This document shows positions 10,894-23,107 of a stretch of 64,000 nucleotides of DNA, one piece after another (the first letter of the stretch is position 1; the number at the start of each line of letters is the position of its first letter). A program made the translations under genes and the position numbers. The stretch lies in the NCBI RefSeq assembly GCF_963678635.1, contig NC_087067.1:9223716-9287715 (forward strand), given 5' to 3'. This DNA comes from Symsagittifera roscoffensis. Its lineage: Eukaryota; Xenacoelomorpha; Acoela; Convolutidae. The notes under the pieces were generated by a model. The model was not told where the DNA came from. It saw only the letters and a list, made by a program, of their open reading frames with translations, and searched no databases.

Positions 10894-11100
10894 GACTTAG
10901 AAATGCTTAGAAGGTTTAGTCAACCGGACGAGTCGAATAGCAGGATGAACTTGGCAGTAGATTCAAAGTTCATTGATGGTGTGAAGAACGATGAACACAG
11001 GACAATTTATCGACGCACTATACACTTGTTTCAACAAATGCACCTACATGTTAATGATATGAGGCACCGGACCGTGAAACTCAACGGGCGATATACGTGA
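10894..11100 (+). pseudogene. gypsy Gag 3' remnant, unit 2
   Basis: Starts at the junction with DLEMLRRFSQPDESNSR and SKFIDGVKNDEHR. Because penton antisense sequence is open upstream on this strand, a chimeric 113-codon frame (10759-11100) spans the junction. It has no start context and is a by-product of the rearrangement. Confidence 0.6.
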
Positions 11101-11258
11101 GACTCTACTGAACCGATCAAGTATTAATCAACGTAGATGGTATTAGGATTTACACTCAGACATACGGACGACAGATAAGGACCAAATAGGATAGACATAT
11201 TTGGGCTGAGAAGAGCTGAAGATCCGTAGAGTTGGTCATGACGCCATGATGGAACAAG

Positions 11259-11669
11259 ATGCTGGACACCGATGGAAAGAAGATCGGAGTAACAAGACTC
11301 CTAGACACAGGAGCAGTAGTCAGTTTAATGCCGGAAAAGACATGGGAAAGGATGGGTTTCACCAGGGAGGACCTGATACCATTGAACCTAAGATTGCCAG
11401 CCGCCAATCGCGGAGCCATCTACGTAGCCGGGAGATCTCCAATAACAGTCCTCCAAATGGGAGGATGGAACCGGATGAGTTTTCTCGTGATGGAGAAACT
11501 GGATGATTCAGATCAGTTTATCCTGGGGCGTGACTCCGTCAGAAAATTTGACGTAATGATCGACCATAATAATGGACTGATAAGGATTAGGAACCCAGAC
11601 AGGAAGTATGTCAAGCGACCAGCAAAAAGGATATTAACTGATGAGAAAAAGATACTGGAAATTAACTGA
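11259..11669 (+). pseudogene. gypsy aspartic protease, unit 2
   Basis: Same 136-codon frame as unit 1 with RLLDTGAVVSLMPEKTW and FILGRD intact. Differences are few: AGRSPITV for AGRTPITV, VMIDHN for AMIDHN, and RILTDEKK for RISTDEKK. Confidence 0.85.
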
Positions 11670-11790
11670 CAGAAAAATAAATTTACAGCCCAGACAGGCA
11701 GTAGAGGCAATTTTTAGGATGAGAAATTTAAATTCTTTGAGTGATAGTATGCAGGTTTGCCTGGTTTTGAACCCAAGCAATTAAAGTTCA

Positions 11791-13032
11791 GTGGTCTTAC
11801 GCCGGAGCTTTTATGTCACACGAAACGGTTTGTGTGTGAGTGTATTGTTGACTGCAATGGACACAACGGTTTCAATCCAGCGTGGAAAGAAACTTGGCTA
11901 CGCTTTGCCAATGCGGACGGACTACGAAGAAACACCGACCCTGAAGAAGTGTCGAGTGAAAAACTGTCCAACTCACGCAAATAAAGATCAGGTTTCTAAA
12001 AAGAATAATGAACTGAAATCTTTAAATAAAATTTTTTCAATGAGGTCTGAAACAGATGACGATTCATCGAGATGCTCGAATTTTCCGGAACGCACCTCGT
12101 CATATGAATTAGAGTCCAAAGAACTGGTTCTGCCAGAAATAGAGCATTTAAGAGGTAAGATAGGGGAAGTAGCGTTTGAGTTGCTAAAGGCAGTTTTGAA
12201 TCGAAACGCGGCCATTTTTTCGAAACATAAAGCGGATATTGGTTGTTGTAATTTTGTCGAGCAGTAGATCCAACTAAACGAAAGCGCCGCTCTCCACAGG
12301 GAGGGAGCGAGGCGTATGATACCTCATAAATCGGAAGCGTGCTGAGCGGAAATAGAAATGCTGCTCGAATACGACATGATAGAACCCTCGAAGTCACCTT
12401 GCGCTTGTGGGGTTGTCATGGCCAAAAAGAAAGGAGGAAAGCTAAAACTCTGTTGCAATTTTTGCTACCTGAATGCGGTGATCTTAAAGGACGCTTGCCC
12501 AGTACCACGCATAGACGAAAGACTCTCGAAACTTGGCAATGCTAAGTTTTCCACCACACTGGACCTTGGTTCTGCCTTCTGGCATGTTCCTTTTTAGGAA
12601 ACAAGATAGAGAAAAAACCGGGTTCGCGTATGATTTAGTCTTGTACCAGTTGAAAAGGATGCCCATTGGCTTGTGCAATGCTACGGCGACCCTCAAAGAC
12701 TGATGGCTCAGGCTTTGACCAGCATAACAAAGAAAAAGAAGTATGAGAATCTTGGATTGTGCTATGTGGATGGCGTAGTGATAGCGACACCCACCTTGGC
12801 AGACCACATTGATGAACGTGATGAAGTCTTTGACTGCATGAAGATAGCTGGTTTGAAATGCAAATCCTCGAAACGAGAGATTCACAGGGAGTCAAGAAAG
12901 TACCTGCCAAGAATGGTGGACAAGCAAGGCGTGAGGACAGATTCGGATGCGGTGGAGGCGGTGTTAACTTGGAAGGTCCCCCGAACAGAACGGCAGCTGA
13001 TGAGCTTGCTAAGATTCGCAACTTATCATTGA
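11791..13032 (+). pseudogene. gypsy reverse transcriptase, unit 2
   Basis: Pieces at 11791-12267, 12358-12597 and 12673-13032 mirror unit 1. FWHVPF replaces FWQVPF. The active-site loop is again YVDG, and the same stop follows FWHVPF, so both lesions predate duplication. Confidence 0.85.
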
Positions 13033-13650
13033 GAATTCATAAAAGGATACGCAGTCTACCCGCTGCAGCAACTGATGCGAAACAAAGGGAAAAAATTTGT
13101 ATGGAATGAAAGAGCTCAGAAAACCTTCCAGAATATAAAGCGGGAGCTGTGTGAAGCGCCAGTGCTAGGCATGCCCACGGATAAGGGCATGTACAACACT
13201 ACACTGATGCTTCGGTGGTTAACATTTCGGGAATACTGAATCAGGAGCAATAATGGAATGGGAGAACAATTCTCCGTCCCAGTGCATATGGCAATAAGGT
13301 ATTGAGATAAAATACAGTGCGCCAAAAGCAGAATTGTTTGAGGTAACCACGTTCGTGGAGAAGTATCGCGCCTACTTTAGGAATGTTCACTTCAATTTGC
13401 GAGTGGATAATTGAGAATTATTCTTGTTGAAAACGTACTCGATGGACCAGAATTACATTGATCGTTGGATAGTCAGGTTGGATGGATACCACATGATAAC
13501 TGAACGCAGGTTGCTTGACAAGCAGCAGAGTGCTGACAACCTCAGCAAGAAAGATTAAATTTACAAAAAATTCGAACATAAGCAGGCGGAAATCAAGGAA
13601 GGATTCTCGTTTTTAGACAGAGAGACTTACGGAACACTTCCGTTGATGAG
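13033..13650 (+). pseudogene. gypsy RNase H domain, unit 2
   Basis: Same order of landmarks as unit 1: TDAS near 13205, YSAPKAEL near 13315, QNYIDRWIV near 13450, ADNLSKKD near 13533. GCTGACAACCTC here against GCTGACAAACTC in unit 1 changes Lys to Asn. Stops are shared. Confidence 0.75.
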
Positions 13651-13651
13651 A

Positions 13652-14790
13652 TGATTGGATAAATCAAGACATCCAATCCCGGGCACCCTGAATTACCAGC
13701 GCAGAAAACAGCAGAGATTGAGATCTTATCTAAGAAGGAACCGATGTAATTGGATCTGTTGCTACGTTCAAACCTGCTGCAACAGGAACCCTCTCGTATG
13801 AACGCAAACAGCCTCTCATTGTTAGACAAAACGGTGCAGGTCACACCAGAAGTGATGCGGATGCTGGGTGGATTGTTAGAGAGAGAAGTGACTTGAGATG
13901 ATTCTGAATGTGCAGCGGCCATGGCATCATTAACGGCCAGTGAGAAAAAAAACAGGTAAAACCATCAAGACGCCAGCACAAGAAAATGAAAGGGATTGTA
14001 GAACAATAGTTCAGTAACTGTTTTTCTCAGTTCTTCAAAGCGTTTTGATGGGACCATTGTCCGGGGAGTCGGACATTTAAGGAAGCGGACATGTAGATGG
14101 ACAAACACAGGTGGACAGAGTTTTGTCCGGGGAGTTTAGATGGATAAGTTGACCATACACATCGGAATCTGCCGTGGAGACATGCTCCACGACAGACTCA
14201 TCTGCCAAAGAGACTTCGAGGAAAAACAGATATTGATACGTATTCAGATAGGAACTCGAGCGCGGGATCTAAGTTGTCACAGTTGGTGATTCACATATAA
14301 CGCGGCAGATGATCTGAAAATGAAAGCCGTGTCAAAACGTTCTATTAGCCTATTACCGCAGAAGGAAGCATTTTGAATTGACCTTCAACCGGTCAAACAA
14401 GACACTGAGTCGTTGGCAAAAAATTGGTGTGTTGAAATGAAAGATTACGCAAATCAGCCCGATGAGCCGAACAGTCACCTGAGGACATACTTGAAGGCGA
14501 GATACAGGCTGTCGACCTTATTAAGAGCGCAGAGAAATGACCGCATGACAAGTAGCTGCAAAAGGTGGTCTAAAAATGTAGCAAAGGACAAAGGAGATCT
14601 GAAAGAAGAAAGTTAAGGGATAGTGAGACAGTACAAAAAGCAGAAAGAAAGAAGTTTTTATCTGAATAAAGATGGGATTGTTGCTAGCAAAAGGAGAGAA
14701 GAAGACAAGGTCCTGTACAACTAGAACGCGATAAGTTTGTCACATTTCTATCAAACGGAGCTTCTATTTAGGTCATATGATCAGATGGGC
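13652..14790 (+). pseudogene. gypsy integrase N-terminal remnant, unit 2
   Basis: Retains ~36 bp near 13741-13776 (starting GATGTAATTGGATCTGTTG) that unit 1 has lost, but shares with unit 1 the ~100 bp deletion near 14299. The fragment 14413-14616 matches 6832-7035 of unit 1. Confidence 0.6.
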
Positions 14791-14817
14791 CAGTAGTAGA
14801 TGTTGGAGCTGATCAGA

Positions 14818-15375
14818 GGGGGGAGGGTGGAAGACCCCCACGTTTTAAGATAGGGAATGGAGCATCCGGTCTTCCAGCTATCTTTTATTATTGCGTATAG
14901 AAATTACAATGTATAAAGGGAATACCAATGGTAAGGTTTTATGGTTTGTGTGATGTAAGAGAATGGTGAGAAAAACGAATTTTTTGTGACTTTGTGTGGA
15001 AATGTCTAGTTTTTTTTCGCAAAATAATCAGCGCCCGTTATCTAATTGTTAAATATCAACGGTTGAATACGTGTAAGTTTTGTAATGAAGGTTATGTAAA
15101 TAGTTTTTTGATTCATGGTAAGTTAGTGGTAAGAGTTTTTGGGAAAAGTTTTTGGGAAAAATTGAAAAGTTTAAAAAAAAACTTCAAAACACAAAAATGT
15201 TTGTTATAATTCGACCTAAAATTTATTTTTTAAATGATCTTAATTTCTATCTACCTGATATTATGCTGAAACCTACTGAAACTTCATAAAAAGTCGAATC
15301 TTTTGAAGAAAAAAATCAAATTACAAAGAAAGTATATAAATCACTGCATCGTATAATAAACCTGCTGCCATAATT
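14818..15375 (+). mobile_element. polypurine tract and putative 3' LTR, unit 2
   Basis: Six-G polypurine tract at 14818-14823, LTR start TGGAAGACCCCCACG at 14828. The internal 118-codon frame of unit 1 is shortened here by a rearrangement near 15135-15165 in which TTTTTGGGAAAAGT is partly duplicated. Confidence 0.5.
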
Positions 15376-15402
15376 TACACTTACAAATGAAAAACTACAA
15401 AT

Positions 15403-15927
15403 TTACACAAAATTATTTGTACATTTCAAAACATTCACATCATGAATAATATTCAAGTTTCTCTGGTAGAATTTAAAAAAATGCTGAATAAATTGCGTAA
15501 AATCCATACAAATTATCATTTTTTGTAGTTTTCTGGGAACCCATCGCCCATATTTTTTTAGAAAGGAATAAGTTTCTTTACCGAAAATACCCAAAGAATC
15601 AGCAAAGTTTTAAGTTTTGTCCAATCGGGCTATCATGATCCACTGTTCTCCTCTATCATTGCTTAAAGCTGACTTAACAATTGCAAAAGAGTATTTTGTT
15701 AGTCGAGATACTTTATCAGAAGGGTAAGATCCCATGTACTTGAAACTGAGTTCAGGAATTCTTTCAAAAATTCGCAGAAGTAAACAATTATCCATCTTTG
15801 CAACTATTAGCTGATTTACATCTAAAAACAAAGAAATATATCGTTTGGTATTGTAATTTAAGGTGAAAACAACTAAAGTTATTGACTTACGCTCATTTAG
15901 GTATTGAATCAACGAAGTCCCATACAC
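15403..15927 (-). pseudogene. Polinton cysteine protease, unit 2
   Basis: As unit 1, but the motif at the catalytic His position is GEQW. In-frame stop, frameshift before the Cys region and the 69 bp intron-like segment (15822-15890) are all shared. Confidence 0.75.
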
Positions 15928-16147
15928 AAAACTTGTGAACTGGACAAAGGTTATTGAACACTGTTTTACAGTCTACGTTGAAAAAATTTCTCCGGTTTTC
16001 AATTAAACAGCTTTCCTTATCTGCTTTTTCTGGAGATTTAGGTCTGAAGAAAAAGAAAATAGATGGTACAGAGGCAATAACAATGAAAAACCCCAAAAAA
16101 GTTACAACCTTTTTATAGGATTTTGGAAACTCAAAAAAACTAAGCAT
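15893..16147 (-). pseudogene. small membrane protein, unit 2
   Basis: Open 84-codon frame from ATG 16147 with the membrane segment VVTFLGFFIVIASVPSIFFF. It differs from unit 1 by single substitutions such as FPKSYKK for FPSSYKK and CKTVFNN for CKPVFNN. Overlaps the capsid stop and the protease 5' end. Confidence 0.5.
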
Positions 16148-17461
16148 TTTTAGCGACTGTTCCAAAATTGTCAATTTGAACATTTGATAGTTTTTCTCCC
16201 AAGACTATCACTTCCCTTACTTGCTCCAAGGGAAACTGGAAAAACATTTCTAATCTCAAGCTTTCTCGACTACTTTCTGGATAATGCAACTGTTCAGCTG
16301 CATCTTGTAGAGGAGTCAAGTCAAAACAAACTAAAATATAGTGATTTTGAAAATTTTCCATAGGAAGAGCTGGGAAATCGTCGTTAAACTGCATTGCTTT
16401 CATTGTTGTAACATATGGACGACAAGGAGAAGTTGTATCTAATGAAACAATTGCTCTTCCACCTGAAAATTTCTAAGCTCTTTCAAATGAAATTGCTGAT
16501 AGCTGAAAGAGTTTTCATGAAAAGATCCTGCAACAATTGAACTTGTATTCATTACAACAGCTATTCTTCTTATTGAAGCGTTATTGAATATATTTTCCTG
16601 TACGAATTGGTTTTGTCGAGATGGAATGATAAAAATTCTTCCTATGGTTTCCATGTAATTGTTTTGAGCAGGTTCTTTTTCCAGATTAGATTGCAAGTAT
16701 TGATGATTAGGTTCAACAACTGGATTTTTTCTAGTAAACAGCGAACAATCAACAATTTTTAGACTGACATTTGGATTATCAGATAAAATGTAAATATTAG
16801 GTCTAGCTCGAACTAGTGTAATTCGAATTTTGGTATTTGGTAGCTACAAGTTTTCGAAAGTAAGCAAATCAATGGCAAGCTTCTCATAAAATGAAAAAAT
16901 TATCCCTGATCTCAAGGAATTTGCTCTATCAGCAAACGGATGCATATCAAATGCATCAGGAAGTTTTTAAAAACTGTATCCATGACAAGCAAGTATTCCT
17001 TTATTACTCACTGCTGAAGAGTTGAATTCGTTCGATTTTTGCGCCTTATGAGGATATAATCCATTAGCGTTATAATTCATTGTTTTGTTAAAAGAAACTC
17101 CACAATGAGAGAAAAGTGATTGTAATACATTGTTTACATAAGTTAAGTGAGATTCTGGTTCTTCATCGGAGTCATCCTCGGATTTTGCTTTATGTTCTGC
17201 TTTTTCTTTTTTGAAAGCATCAAACAATTTTTCTTTGAATAATTGAAGCTTTAAACTAAGATGGGTATCACGCATATCTAAATAGAGATTACGATCCGTT
17301 TCAAATTCAAACTCAATACTGCTTTCATCCAGAGAAAGGCTCGGGAATACTTCTTGCGTGTAAGATGACACAATTGTTTCCAAAGATGGGACTTTACCAA
17401 AAATCTCCAATGAATAATTTGTAAAAGCCTCATACTCAAAATGACTTTGGTTTACACTCAT
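16140..17461 (-). pseudogene. Polinton major capsid protein, unit 2
   Basis: Better preserved than unit 1: one frame of 164 codons covers the N-terminal third (16967-17461) including YLDMRDTHLSLKLQLFKEKL and HLTYVNNVLQSLFSHCGVSF. The C-terminal third is open at 16140-16403. Breaks lie after HGYSF (stop near 16967), near 16850, and at 16439-16480. Confidence 0.78.
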
Positions 17462-17462
17462 T

Positions 17463-17831
17463 TTATATTGTCAAAAATGTCTTTGCGAGAGCGACTGTTT
17501 TTCTATCTACTTTTTTGAGAAATGGATCTGGTTCTACCAGTTCTACGCTTGTATTTCTTTTTTCCACCCCCAAATGTTTCCGAACCGTTTTTGTTCCAAC
17601 ACCTTTTGCAAATGTTTTCAGTTTTTTACGTCCAATAACAAGTTCCCCAATCTCTGGAGCAGCAATTTCAAACAAATCTGCTCCAATTTTTTTTCGCAGC
17701 AAGGACTATATATTTTTTAATAAACGGGATTGCAGTTTTTCGATCAGTTTGTCCGAGAGCTCCAAAACCTCTTCCACGTTGTCTTGCATGTCTTCAAAAA
17801 GTACGGAAATCTGCTGAGTTTTATCAACCAT
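17463..17831 (-). pseudogene. small coiled-coil/basic protein, unit 2
   Basis: Same 122-codon frame with the same internal TAG (DI-stop-SLLRKK). ATG at 17831. TKTVRKHLG replaces TKMVRKHLG of unit 1. Confidence 0.55.
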
Positions 17832-17848
17832 TTCGCATGAAGTTTAAA

Positions 17849-18464
17849 TTAAAAATGAATTTTCGAAACTTTAGGGAACAGGAGAACAACTCGGGTATTT
17901 CCTGCGGACACAAACGGAACTTTTTCGCCTGTACTATCTCTTAGTTCTATCTTGATACTATAGAAAAAATTTTCAACAGTTTTTAAACTGTAAATTTGAA
18001 AAGGATTGGTTATTCATGTACTGTCTTGTAGAAATTATATCTCGACTCTTCACTTTGGGAGATAAATGGAATACAACGCAATAAGGGAGTTTTTGTATCA
18101 CCGACTATGTTATATTCTATAATATCACTATATATCATTAAAGAATGTATTCTTATAATGTCGTAAGAGTTTTGAGGATAATGTGGACTTTTTCAGTTCA
18201 TTGTAACCCCTGTTTGATTTTGTTCTAAATCACAACCAAAAATGTGACTCAAGTCAGAACTTTGAATAATAAACACTGATTGATTCTCAGGTAAATTAAC
18301 TGGAACCTTTTGTGTAATTTAGTTTACTGGTGCATAGATTCTGTTATTTTCAAAAGCTTGAGCACCTAGACGATCTCAATTTTTGTTGTTCATGGCTACA
18401 ACTATATCAACAAAACTTGGATACAATCCTGGTTCAATATGCATCTGTACAATCTTTCTTTTCT
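17849..18464 (-). pseudogene. Polinton penton 3' part, unit 2
   Basis: Same extent as in unit 1, cut at the same base by gag of unit 3. Ends with the FVSAGNTRVVLLFPK-like C-terminus and a stop at 17849-17851. Confidence 0.65.
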
Positions 18465-18671
18465 GACTTAGAAATGCTTAGAAGGTTTAGTCAACCGGAC
18501 GAGTCGAATAGCAGGATGAACTTGGCAGTAGATTCAAAGTTCATTGATGGTGTGAAGAACGATGAACACAGGACAATTTATCGACGCACTATACACTTGT
18601 TTCAACAAATGAACCTACGTGTTAATGATATGAGGCACCGGACCGTGAAACTCAACGGGCGATATACGTGA
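18465..18671 (+). pseudogene. gypsy Gag 3' remnant, unit 3
   Basis: Identical layout to unit 2, with HLFQQMNLRVND in place of HLFQQMHLHVND. The chimeric open frame across the junction (18330-18671) is again 113 codons. Confidence 0.6.
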
Positions 18672-18829
18672 GACTCTACTGAACCGATCAAGTATTAATC
18701 AACGTAGATGGTATTAGGATTTACACTCAGACATACGGACGACAGACAAGGACCAAATAGGATAGACATATTTGGGCTGAGAAGAGCTGAAGATCCGTAG
18801 AGTTGGTCATGACGCCATGATGGAACAAG

Positions 18830-19240
18830 ATGCTGGACACCGATGGAAAGAAGATCGGAGTAACAAGACTCCTAGACACAGGAGCAGTAGTCAGTTTAAT
18901 GCCGGAAAAGACATGGGAAAGGATGGGTTTCACCAGGGAGGACCTGATACCATTGAACCTAAGATTGCCAGCCGCCAATCGCGGAGCCATCTACGTAGCC
19001 GGGAGAACTCCAATAACAGTCCTCCAAATGGGAGGATGGAACCGGATGAGTTTTCTCGTGATGGAGAAACTGGATGATTCAGATCAGTTTATCCTGGGGC
19101 GTGACTCCGTCAGAAAATTTGACGTAATGATCGACCATAATAATGGACTGATAAGGATTAGGAACCCAGACAGGAAGTATGTCAAGCGACCAGCAAAAAG
19201 GATATTAACTGATGAGAAAAAGATACTGGAAATTAACTGA
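18830..19240 (+). pseudogene. gypsy aspartic protease, unit 3
   Basis: 136 codons with DTG and ILGRD intact. Combines AGRTPITV (as unit 1) with VMIDHN and RILTDEKK (as unit 2), a mosaic of substitutions that suggests gene conversion or independent change between units. Confidence 0.85.
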
Positions 19241-19361
19241 CAGAAAAATAAATTTACAGCCCAGACAGGCAGTAGAGGCAATTTTTAGGATGAGAAATTT
19301 AAATTCTTTGAGTGATAGTATGCAGGTTTGCCTGGTTTTGAACCCAAGCAATTAAAGTTCA

Positions 19362-20610
19362 GTGGTTTTACGCCGGAGCTTTTATGTCACACGAAACGGT
19401 TTGTGTGTGAGTGTATTGTTGACTGCAATGGACACAACGGTTTCAATCCAGCGTGGAAAGGAACTTGGCTACGCTTTGCCAATGCGGACGGACTACGAAG
19501 AAACACCGACCCTGAAGAAGTGTCGAGTGAAAAACTGTCCAACTCACGCAAATAAAGATCAGGTTTCTAAAAAGAATAATGAACTGAAATCTTTAAATAA
19601 AATTTTTTCAATGAGGTCTGAAACAGATGACGATTCATCGAGATGCTCGAATTTTCCGGAACGCACCTCGTCATATGAATTAGAGTCCAAAGAACTGGTT
19701 CTGCCAGAAATAGAGCATTTAAGAGGTAAGATAGGGGAAGTAGCGTTTGAGTTGCTAAAGGCAGTTTTGAATCGAAACGCGGCCATTTTTTCGAAACATA
19801 AAGCGGATATTGGTTGTTGTAATTTTGTCGAGCAGTAGATCCAACTAAACGAAAGCGCCGCTCTCCACAGGGAGGGAGCGAGGCGTATGATACCTCATAA
19901 ATCGGAAGCGTGCTGAGCGGAAATAGAAATGCTGCTCGAATACGACATGATAGAACCCTCGAAGTCACCTTGCGCTTGTGGGGTTGTCATGGCCAAAAAG
20001 AAAGGAGGAAAGCTAAAACTCTGTTGCAATTTTTGCTACCTGAATGCGGTGATCTTAAAGGACGCTTGCCCAGTACCACGCATAGACGAAAGACTCTCGA
20101 AACTTGGCAATGCTAAGTTTTCCACCACAATGGACCTTGGTTCTGCCTTCTGGCATGTTCCTTTTTAGGAAACAAGATAGAGAAAAAACCGGATTCGCGT
20201 ATGATTTAGTCTTGTACCAGTTGAAAAGGATGCCCATTGGCTTGTGCAATGCTACGGCGACCCTCAAAGACTGATGGCTCAGGTTTTGACCAGCATAACA
20301 AAGAAAAAGAAGTATGAGAATCTTGGATTGTGCTATGTGGATGGCGTAGTGATAGCGACACCCACCTTGGCAGACCACATTGATGATTGATGAACGTGAT
20401 GAAGTCTTTGACTGCATGAAGATAGCTGGTTTGAAATGCAAATCCTCGAAACGAGAGATTCACAGGGAGTCAAGAAAGTACCTGCCAAGAATGGTGGACA
20501 AGCAAGGCGTGAGGACAGATCCGGATGCGGTGGAGGCGGTGTTAACTTGGAAGGTCCCCCGAACAGAACGGCGGCTGATGAGCTTGCTAAGATTCGCAAT
20601 TTATCATTGA
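19362..20610 (+). pseudogene. gypsy reverse transcriptase, unit 3
   Basis: Pieces at 19362-19838, 19929-20168 (STTMDLGSAFWHVPF, LDL changed to MDL) and about 20240-20610. YVDG is shared with the other units. A small local duplication (GATTGATGATTGATGAACG at 20379-20397) adds a further frameshift just after the active-site loop. Confidence 0.85.
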
Positions 20611-21230
20611 GAATTCATAAAAGGATACGCAGTCTACCCGCTGCAGCAACTGATGCGAAACAAAGGGAAAAAATTTGTATGGAATGAAAGAGCTCAGAAA
20701 GCCTTCCAGAATATAAAGCGGGAGCTGTGTGAAGCGCCAGTGCTAGGCATGCCCACGGATAAGGGTATGTACAACACTACACTGATGCTTCGGTGGTTAA
20801 CATTTCGGGAATACTGAATCAGGAGCAATAATGGAATGGGAGAACAATTCTCCGTCCCAGTGCATATGGCAATAAGGTATTGAGATAAAATACAGTGCGC
20901 CAAAAGCAGAATTGTTTGAGGTAACCACGTTCGTGGAGAAGTATCGCGCCTACTTTAGGAATGTTCACTTCAGTTTGCGAGTGGATAATTGAGAATTATT
21001 CTTGTTGAAAACGTACTCGATGGACCAGAATTACATTGATCGTTGGATAGTCAGGTTGGATGGATACCACATGATAACTGAACGCAGGTTGCTTGACAAG
21101 CAGCAGAGTGCTGACAACCTCAGCAAGAAAGATTAAATTTACAAAAGATTCGAACATAAGCAGGCGGAAATCAAGGAAGGATTCTCGTTTTTAGACAGAG
21201 AGACTTACGGAACACTTCCGTTGATGAGAT
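20611..21230 (+). pseudogene. gypsy RNase H domain, unit 3
   Basis: TDAS near 20784, YSAPKAEL near 20893 and ADNLSKKD near 21111 are visible with the same shared stops as unit 2. Confidence 0.75.
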
Positions 21231-22430
21231 GATTGGATAAATCAAGACATCCAATCCCGGGCACCCTGAATTACCAGCGCAGAAAACAGCAGAGATTGAG
21301 ATCTTATCTAAGAAGGAACCGATGTAATTGGATCTGTTGCTACGTTCAAACCTGCTGCAACAGGAACCCTCTCGTATGAACGCAAACAGCCTCTCATTGT
21401 TAGACAAAACGGTGCAGGTCACACCAGAAGTGATGCGGATGCTGGGTGGATTGTTAGAGAGAGAAGTGACTTGAGATGATCCTGAATGTGCAGCGGCCAT
21501 GGCATCATTAACGGCCAGTGAGAAAAAAAACAGGTAAAACCATCAAGACGCCAGCACAAGAAAATGAAAGGGATTGTAGAACAATAGTTCAGTAACTGTT
21601 GTTCTCAGTTCTTCAAAGCGTTTTGATGGGACCATTGTCCGGGGAGTCGGACATTTAAGGAAGCGGACATGTAGATGGACAAACACAGGTGGACAGAGTT
21701 TTGTCCGGGGAGTTTAGATGGATAAGTTGACCATACACATCGGAATCTGCTGTGGAGACATGCTCCACGACAGACTCATCTGCCAAAGAGACTTCGAGGA
21801 AAAACAGATATTGATACGTATTCAGATAGGAACTCGAGCACGGGATCTAAGTTGTCACAGTTGGTGATTCACACATTTCTGGTGAAGACTCAAACAAGAG
21901 ACTTGAACAGGGTGGTGTATCAAGACCTTGATAGTGATCGCTACCTGTTCCTGAGTGAGAAAGCCTTTGATAACGCGGCAGATGATCTGAAAATGAAAGC
22001 CGTGTCAAAACTTTCGATTAGCCTATTACCGCAGAAGGAAGCATTTTGAATTGACCTTCAACCGGTCAAACAAGACAATGAGTCGTTGGCAAAAAATTGG
22101 TGTGTTAAAATGAAAGATTACGCAAATCAGCCCGATGAGCCGAACAGTCACCTGAGGACATACTTGAAGGCAAGATACAGGCTGTCGACCTTATTAAGAG
22201 CGCAGAGAAATGACCGCATGACAAGTAGCTGCAAAAGGTGGTCTAAAAATGTAGCAAAGGACAAAGGAGATCTGAAAGAAGAAAGTTAAGGGATAGTGAG
22301 ACAGTACAAAAAGCAGAAATAAAGAAGTTTTTATCTGAATAAAGATGGGATCGTTGCTAGCAAAAAGAGAGAAGAAGACAAGGTCCTGTACAACTAGAAT
22401 GAGATAGGTTTGTCACATTTCTATCAAACG
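21231..22430 (+). pseudogene. gypsy integrase N-terminal remnant, unit 3
   Basis: The least deleted copy: it keeps both the ~36 bp and ~100 bp stretches. The frame 21852-22049 includes TQTRDLNRVVYQDLDSDRY, showing what units 1 and 2 lost. 22086-22289 matches the later fragment. The DDE core is absent here as well. Confidence 0.6.
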
Positions 22431-22490
22431 GAGCTTCTATTTAGGTCACATGATCAGATGGGCCAGTAGTAGATGTTGGAGCTGATCAGA

Positions 22491-23075
22491 GGGGGGGGGG
22501 GGGGGGGGGGGGGGGGGAGGGTGGAAGACCCCCATGTTATAAGATAGGGAATGGAGCATCCGGTCTTCCAGCTAAGTTTTATTATTGCGTATAGAAATTA
22601 CAATGTATAAAAGGAATACCAATGGTAAGGTTTTATGGTTTGTGTGATGTAAGAGAATGGTGAGAAAAACGAATTTTTTGTGATTTTGTGTGGAAATGTC
22701 TAGTTTTTTTTCGCAAAATAATCAGCGCCCGTTATCTAATTGTTAAATATCAACGGTTGAATACGTGTAGGTTTTGTAATGAAGGTTATGTAAATAGTTT
22801 TTTGGTTCATGGTAAGTTAGTGGTAAGAGTTTTTGGGCAAAAACTTGGAATTTTTATCAAAAAAATTGAAAAGTTTAAAAAAAAACTTCAAAACACAAAA
22901 ATGTGTGTTATAATTCGACCTAAAGTTTATTTTTTAAATGATCTTAATTTCTATCTAACTGATATTATGCTGAAACCTACTGAAACTTCAAAAAAAGTCG
23001 AATCTTTTGAGAGAAAAATATCAAATTACAAAGAAAGTATATAAATCACTGCATCGTATAATAAATCTGCTGCCA
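22491..23075 (+). mobile_element. expanded polypurine tract and putative 3' LTR, unit 3
   Basis: The six-G tract of the other units is 27 consecutive G here (22491-22517). The LTR start TGGAAGACCCCCATG is at 22522. The internal 118-codon frame is present at 22688-23044. Confidence 0.5.
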
Positions 23076-23107
23076 TAATTTACACTTACAAATGAAAAAC
23101 TACAAAT

